A DNA stretch of 64,000 nt from Hydrogenophaga sp. (GTDB lineage: Bacteria; Pseudomonadota; Gammaproteobacteria; Burkholderiales; Burkholderiaceae_C). The stretch lies in contig NZ_JAUSOO010000123.1 of NCBI RefSeq assembly GCF_030656115.1, forward strand, positions 29,392 through 93,391, given 5' to 3'. The notes under the pieces are model-generated. The model saw nothing but the letters and a program-made list of their open reading frames with translations. It searched no databases and was not told the origin of the DNA. How positions within the stretch are numbered: the stretch's first letter is position 1; every line of letters begins with the position of its first letter. The position numbers and the translations under genes were made by a program. Shown here piece after piece: positions 59,898 through 64,000 of this stretch.

Positions 59898-60305
59898 ATG
59901 CTGATACTCGATAGCAACACCATCAGCTATTACTTTCGCGGAGACCCACTGGTGGTACCCCGCTTGCAAGCGCTGCGCCCCATCGAGCTCGGTGTGCCTG
60001 CCATCGTTGAATACGAACTGCGCTATGGGCTCATGCGCCTGCCGCAGGAAGCCGCCACACCACGCCTGGCGGCACTGGGGCAATTGCTACAACCGATGCA
60101 AATGCTGCCTTTTGACAGCGAGTGCGCCACCCATGCAGCCCGCATCCGTGCGGCATTGGAGGCGGCTGGTACCCCCATCGGGCCGCACGATACGCTGATT
60201 GCAGCCACCGCCTTGCGCCATCAGGCGACGCTGGTGACGCGCAATGTGCGCGAGTTTTCCCGCGTGCCGGGTTTGCAGTGGCTGAACTGGCATGAGCGTG
60301 AATGA
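59898..60305 (+). CDS. PIN-domain ribonuclease toxin (VapC-like)
   Basis: A protein of 135 residues. The PIN acidic residues are D5 in MLILDSNTISYYFRGD, E40 in EYELRYGL and D98 in GPHDTLIAA; NVREFSRVPGLQWLNW is the closing VapC block. The toxin should cleave a specific RNA, in several systems initiator tRNA or rRNA. Its symbol follows the usual VapBC naming for this arrangement. Confidence 0.92.
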   Translation: MLILDSNTISYYFRGDPLVVPRLQALRPIELGVPAIVEYELRYGLMRLPQEAATPRLAALGQLLQPMQMLPFDSECATHAARIRAALEAAGTPIGPHDTLIAATALRHQATLVTRNVREFSRVPGLQWLNWHERE

Positions 60306-60340
60306 GCAGCGCCATCTCGCTTGACCGCAAGTTTCAACCC

Positions 60341-61258
60341 TCAACCCCTCAACGGCCCCAGCACCCCCAGCGCAAACGGCAAACTGGCCATGCCCAGCAG
60401 GGTGGACAGCGTGACCAGGCCCGCCACATACGGGCCGTTGTAGCCCATGCGCGCGGCGAGCACATAGCAGCTGGACGCGGTGGGCACGGCGGAAAACATG
60501 AGCAGCACCGTGGTTTGGGTGGCGTCCAGCCGGAACAGCAGTGCCAGGCCAAAGGCCATGAGCGGCATGGCCAGATGCTTCACCGCCAGCACCATCACCC
60601 CCAGGGTTTTGGCTGCGGCCAGCGTGCCCAGCTGCATGCCGGCACCGGCGGCCATGAGGCCCAGCGCCAGCGAGGCCTGGCCGATGCGGTTCACCGTGGG
60701 CTCCAGCCACACCGGCAAAGAAAAACCGAGCAGGTTGGCCACCAGCCCTGAAGCCGTGCCAATGATCAGCGGGTTGCGCACCAGTTCTCGCACAAAGCCC
60801 TTGCCCGCGTGCCGCGCCATGGGCCACACCGCGCCCACGTTGAACAGCGGCACACACACGCCAATGAGCACCGCAATCATCAGCAGCCCCTGCGGTCCGG
60901 CCACTTTGTCGGCCAGCGCCAGCGCAATGAACGAGTTGAAGCGAAACCCGATCTGGGCGCTGGCCGCGTGCAGCCGCACGTCCAGCTTCTTGCCCAGCCA
61001 CGGCCAGTGGGGCAGGGAATAGCTCAGCGCAATGGCCGCCAAGCCCAGCGACAGGCCCGCCCCCATGAGGCTGGAGGCGGCGGACAGGTCCAGCGGGCTT
61101 TTCACGATGGAGTGAAACAGCAGCACCGGGAACAGGAAGTAATACACCAGACTTTCCACCTGCGACCACACGCCGCGGTTGAGCGCGGTGAAGCGGCACA
61201 ACAGGTAGCCAATGAGGATGAGCGAAAAGTCGGGGAAGAGGAGTTGGGCGAAGTTCAC
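60341..61258 (-). CDS. AEC-family transporter (auxin efflux carrier fold)
   Basis: An inner-membrane secondary transporter of 305 residues with about ten spans in two halves. The blocks GAGLSLGLAAIALSYSLPH, RFNSFIALALADKVAGPQG and LALGLMAAGAGMQLG and the C-terminal VTLSTLLGMASLPFALG are usual in the family, which exports malate or other organic acids. It has no partner gene. It is convergent with the PIN toxin gene, with 35 bases between the stops. Confidence 0.9.
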   Translation of the reverse strand: MNFAQLLFPDFSLILIGYLLCRFTALNRGVWSQVESLVYYFLFPVLLFHSIVKSPLDLSAASSLMGAGLSLGLAAIALSYSLPHWPWLGKKLDVRLHAASAQIGFRFNSFIALALADKVAGPQGLLMIAVLIGVCVPLFNVGAVWPMARHAGKGFVRELVRNPLIIGTASGLVANLLGFSLPVWLEPTVNRIGQASLALGLMAAGAGMQLGTLAAAKTLGVMVLAVKHLAMPLMAFGLALLFRLDATQTTVLLMFSAVPTASSCYVLAARMGYNGPYVAGLVTLSTLLGMASLPFALGVLGPLRG

Positions 61259-61294
61259 GCGGGGAGCATAGCAAGGGGTGGCGCCCGGCGCGGC

Positions 61295-61699
61295 TCAGCG
61301 AGCGCCCGGGACGTCGCAAGCGGTCAGCCGCGTGACACCGCCATCGGACGGCAACCAGGCCGACAGCGGCTGGCACCGGCCGTGCAGACAGAGCTCGTAG
61401 TCGGCTGTGAATTCCGAGCGGGTCAGGCGCAGTTCGGGTGGGTGGCGCATGTGCGGTGTGTAGGTGTACCAGCCGTTGACCAGGCGCGCGTCGTCGGGTG
61501 GTTCCATGCCGGCGGCCGAGCCGCGCACCCGGGCGGCCAGCGCGTGCAGCGTGGGCGGCGATGGCGTGACGGCGTAGTCTTCTTCCCAGCGCACTTTTTC
61601 AATCGAGTGCGTCCAGGCCAGCGTGAAGCGCTCGGCGGGCACAAACACCGGCGCGGTGCTTGACGCCGCCAGCGCCAGACAGATACCGATCAGGCCCAC
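61295..61699 (-). CDS. DUF1850 protein beside the TRAP transporter
   Basis: A protein of 134 residues starting at GTG 61699, nine bases after the permease stop, so translation is probably coupled. It has a short hydrophobic N-terminus (GLIGICLALAASSTAPV) and the DUF1850 pattern of FTLAWTHSIEKVRWEEDY and a C-terminal YELCLHGRC. DUF1850 genes accompany fused TAXI-TRAP permeases in many bacteria. Function is unknown, possibly an accessory of the transporter in the periplasm. Confidence 0.82.
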   Translation of the reverse strand: MGLIGICLALAASSTAPVFVPAERFTLAWTHSIEKVRWEEDYAVTPSPPTLHALAARVRGSAAGMEPPDDARLVNGWYTYTPHMRHPPELRLTRSEFTADYELCLHGRCQPLSAWLPSDGGVTRLTACDVPGAR

Positions 61700-61708
61700 C
61701 GCCGAGCT

Positions 61709-63760
61709 TCAGCGTGCCGCCGCCAGGGCGCGCTGCTTGCGCGTGCGCCAGAAATGCCAGGCGAGGAACACCGCCACCGCACCCAGGCCGATTTCGTCGG
61801 TGAGCGGCAGCGCCACCACCAGGAAACTGGCCGAGGCGAAGGCCACCACACGTTCCACCGGGTTGAGTCGGCCGAACAGGAAGCCGATGGCGGCCGCGCC
61901 CCACATGGCAATGGCCACCAGCGCCTTGAAAACGATCCAGGCGGTGTCGGTCCAGTCACCGCTTTGCAGCATGAGCGCCGGGCTGTACACCGCCATGAAG
62001 GGCACGATGAAGCCGGCAATGGCCACGCGGATGGCCTGCATGCTGATCTTCAGCCCGCTCTCGCGCGCGATGGGGGCCGCCGCAAAGCAGGCCAGCGCCA
62101 CCGGTGGTGTCAGGTCGGCCATGATGCCGAAATAGAACACGAACATGTGCGACACGATCAGCGGCACGCCCAGCTCCAGCAGCACCGGCGCGGCCAGCGA
62201 GCTGGTGATGATGTAGTTGGGAATGGTGGGAATGCCCATGCCCAGAATCAGGCAGGTCAGCATGGTCAGCACCAGCGCCAGGAACAGGCTCTCGCGACCA
62301 ATGGCAATGATGTGCCCGCCCAGTTCGGCGGCCACGCCGGTGAGGTTGATCACGCCAATGATCACGCCCACCAGCGCGCAGGCAATGGCCACCGGCAGCG
62401 CGTGGCGCGCGCCGTCCACCAGCGCTTTCACGGCCAGGGCGCGCGCATCGCCCCCGGTGCGCAAAATGAAGGTCAGGGCGATCAGCAGCGCGCTCACCAC
62501 AAAGAAGGTGCCCACGCCAAACTGGAAGAAACCGGCGCAGGCAAAGCCCAGCAGCACCCAGGCCAGGCCGCGCAGCGCCATGGCCTTGACCCCGCTGATG
62601 ACCGCCGCACCAAAGATCAGGATGACCGTGAGCCCCAGGCCCACGGTGCCGGAAAACAGCGGTGTGTAACCCGAGAACAGCAGCGCCACCAGGCCGACCA
62701 GCGGCAGCAGCAGGTACCAGCGCTCGCGCACCGCCGTCCAGGGGTTGGGGCATTCCTCTTTGGGCAGGCCCATGAGGCCCTTGCGCCCGGCTTCCAGGTG
62801 CACCATCCAGAACGCGGTGACGAAATACAAAATGGCTGGAATCAGCGCGGCCTTGACGATCTGTATGTAGGGCACATTGATGGTCTCGGCCATGATGAAG
62901 GCCACGGCCCCCATCACCGGCGGCATGATCTGCCCGCCCATGCTGGATGTGGCTTCCACCCCGCCGGCAAACGCCGGGCTGTAGCCAAAACGCTTCATGA
63001 GCGGAATGGTGAACTGCCCGGTGGTGACCACGTTGGCCACGCCCGAGCCGTTGATGGTGCCCATGAGGCCCGACGAGATGACCGACACCTTGGCCGGGCC
63101 GCCGCGCGTGTGGCCCACCGTGCCCATGGCGAAGTCGTTGAACAGGCGGATCATGCCGGCCTGCTCCAGAAACGCGCCAAACAGAATGAACAGAAAAATG
63201 TAGGTGGACGACACATAGGTGGGCGTGCCGTACAGGCCTTCGGTGCCGAAGCCCAGCGTGCTCACCACCTGGTCCATGCCGTAGCCGCGGTGGGCCAGCG
63301 CGCCCGGCAGGTGCTGGCCAAACAGGGCGTAGAGCAGGAACGTCAGACACACCAGGGGCAGGCCCCAACCCATCACGCGGCGGGCGGCTTCAAACACCAG
63401 GACGATCAGCAGCACGCCCACCACCCAGTCGGCCTGCGTCAGGTCGCCGGCGCGCTGGGTCAGATCGGCCTCAAAAAACCACTGGTACAAGCCGGTGGCA
63501 AAACCCGCCAGCCCCAGCAACCAGCCCAGCGCCCGCCACAGGCCCGAGCGTCCGCCCATGGGCGGGAACAGCGCAAAAATCATCAGCAGCACAAAACCAA
63601 CGTGGATGGCGCGGATCACCTGGCTGGAGAGCGGGTGAAACGAGGCCATCCAGAGCTGGTAGGCGGAAAACGCAATGGCGACCCAGAAAATGGCGCCGGT
63701 GAGGCTGCTGCCGTGGCCGCCGGTGGTGTCGTTGGGTTGGGGGCTGGAGTGGTCGTTCAT
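61709..63760 (-). CDS. TRAP transporter fused 4TM/12TM permease
   Basis: A membrane protein of 683 residues combining the small (DctQ-like) and large (DctM-like) TRAP subunits. The N-terminal about 200 residues hold four to five spans and the rest about 12. GAFLEQAGMIRLFNDFAMG, KVSVISSGLMGTINGSGVANV and GIPTIPNYIITSSLAAPVLLE are the DctM hallmarks. It works with the TAXI-type binding protein encoded just upstream, driven by Na+ or H+. The substrate is unknown. Confidence 0.94.
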   Translation of the reverse strand: MNDHSSPQPNDTTGGHGSSLTGAIFWVAIAFSAYQLWMASFHPLSSQVIRAIHVGFVLLMIFALFPPMGGRSGLWRALGWLLGLAGFATGLYQWFFEADLTQRAGDLTQADWVVGVLLIVLVFEAARRVMGWGLPLVCLTFLLYALFGQHLPGALAHRGYGMDQVVSTLGFGTEGLYGTPTYVSSTYIFLFILFGAFLEQAGMIRLFNDFAMGTVGHTRGGPAKVSVISSGLMGTINGSGVANVVTTGQFTIPLMKRFGYSPAFAGGVEATSSMGGQIMPPVMGAVAFIMAETINVPYIQIVKAALIPAILYFVTAFWMVHLEAGRKGLMGLPKEECPNPWTAVRERWYLLLPLVGLVALLFSGYTPLFSGTVGLGLTVILIFGAAVISGVKAMALRGLAWVLLGFACAGFFQFGVGTFFVVSALLIALTFILRTGGDARALAVKALVDGARHALPVAIACALVGVIIGVINLTGVAAELGGHIIAIGRESLFLALVLTMLTCLILGMGIPTIPNYIITSSLAAPVLLELGVPLIVSHMFVFYFGIMADLTPPVALACFAAAPIARESGLKISMQAIRVAIAGFIVPFMAVYSPALMLQSGDWTDTAWIVFKALVAIAMWGAAAIGFLFGRLNPVERVVAFASASFLVVALPLTDEIGLGAVAVFLAWHFWRTRKQRALAAAR

Positions 63761-63816
63761 GAGGTGCCTGTGTCTACAGAAGGGGCATGGCCCCGGTGAA
63801 AGGGCTTAACGCATAA

Positions 63817-63845
63817 CAAAAGGCGGCGCCTCTGGAGCGCCGCCT
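63817..63845 (-). terminator. Hairpin between the TAXI gene and the TRAP permease
   Basis: A perfect nine-base stem (AGGCGGCGC at 63821-63829 with GCGCCGCCT at 63837-63845) is followed on the minus strand by TTTT. It sits just after the binding-protein stop and before the permease, so it may lower permease expression relative to the binding protein. Confidence 0.75.
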
Positions 63846-63857
63846 CTCAGAGGCGGT

Positions 63858-64000
63858 TTACTTGATCAGGCCCACTTCTTTGTAGTAGCGCTCGGCACCG
63901 GGGTGCAGCGGCACCGGCATGCCCTTGATGGCGTTCTCGCGCTTGATGCTCTTGGCCGCGTTGTGCGCGGCGTACAGCGTGTCGATGTTGTCGTACATGG
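63858..64000 (-). CDS. TAXI-family TRAP solute-binding protein (C-terminal part only)
   Basis: The gene runs off the right edge; only the last about 47 codons are visible. The end reads ...GMPVPLHPGAERYYKEVGL then IK and a TAA stop. LHPGAERYYKE is the usual close of TAXI-type binding proteins. It is followed by a terminator-like hairpin and the fused permease gene, which supports the call. Confidence 0.85.
   Translation of the reverse strand, partial: MYDNIDTLYAAHNAAKSIKRENAIKGMPVPLHPGAERYYKEVGLIK

Overview
The window is a high-GC, gene-dense stretch that looks like the chromosome of a betaproteobacterium of the Comamonadaceae (Hydrogenophaga- or Acidovorax-like). Reasons are the base composition, a Bug/TctC-type binding protein, a NagG/AndAc-type oxygenase, FadR-type GntR regulation and the tsaE-amiC/queG neighbourhood. 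The genus is inferred, not proven. No rRNA, tRNA, CRISPR array or complete transposable element was recognised.

Layout. 0.1-6.7 kb: a two-partner secretion cassette (TpsB pore, then a TpsA exoprotein with MBG/YDG repeats) followed by an overlapping L,D-transpeptidase-like gene. 6.8-9.8 kb: an overlapping pair made of a P-loop ATPase and a protein with five 41-residue tandem repeats; this is a candidate uncharacterised system. 9.9-27.2 kb: eleven co-directional minus-strand genes joining an alpha-glucoside uptake operon (aglEFGAK) to a full glycogen pathway (glgB, glgX, pgm, glgC, glgA, glgP), with the LacI-type regulator aglR upstream. A porin at 28.7-29.6 kb shares the same LacI-type operator, so outer-membrane entry, uptake, hydrolysis and storage of glucose appear to form one regulon.

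30-34 kb: a LolD-like ATPase, miaA and a Bcr/CflA exporter (all overlapping), then a 3-hydroxyacyl-CoA dehydrogenase. 34-40 kb: an acyl-CoA catabolic island (APH-like phosphotransferase, acyl-CoA dehydrogenase, CoA ligase, Bug protein, FadR-type regulator) reading away from a promoter region with a GntR-type palindrome. 40.3-41.6 kb: an accessory patch with the 3' remnant of a group II intron, an octapeptide-repeat protein and a REP-like inverted repeat.

41.6-55 kb: an esterase-like lipoprotein, HIT protein, membrane PAS/GGDEF cyclase, gdhA, mutL, dedA, a ring-hydroxylating oxygenase alpha/beta pair, amiC-tsaE divergent from queG, and a yefM-yoeB module. 55-64 kb: an acyl-CoA synthetase, an Mla-type permease, MCE protein and lipoprotein set without its ATPase, a vapBC-type module, an AEC carrier, and a TAXI-TRAP transporter with its DUF1850 partner; the TAXI binding protein runs off the right edge.

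Functional calls rest on recognised motifs and gene order only; no searches were run.
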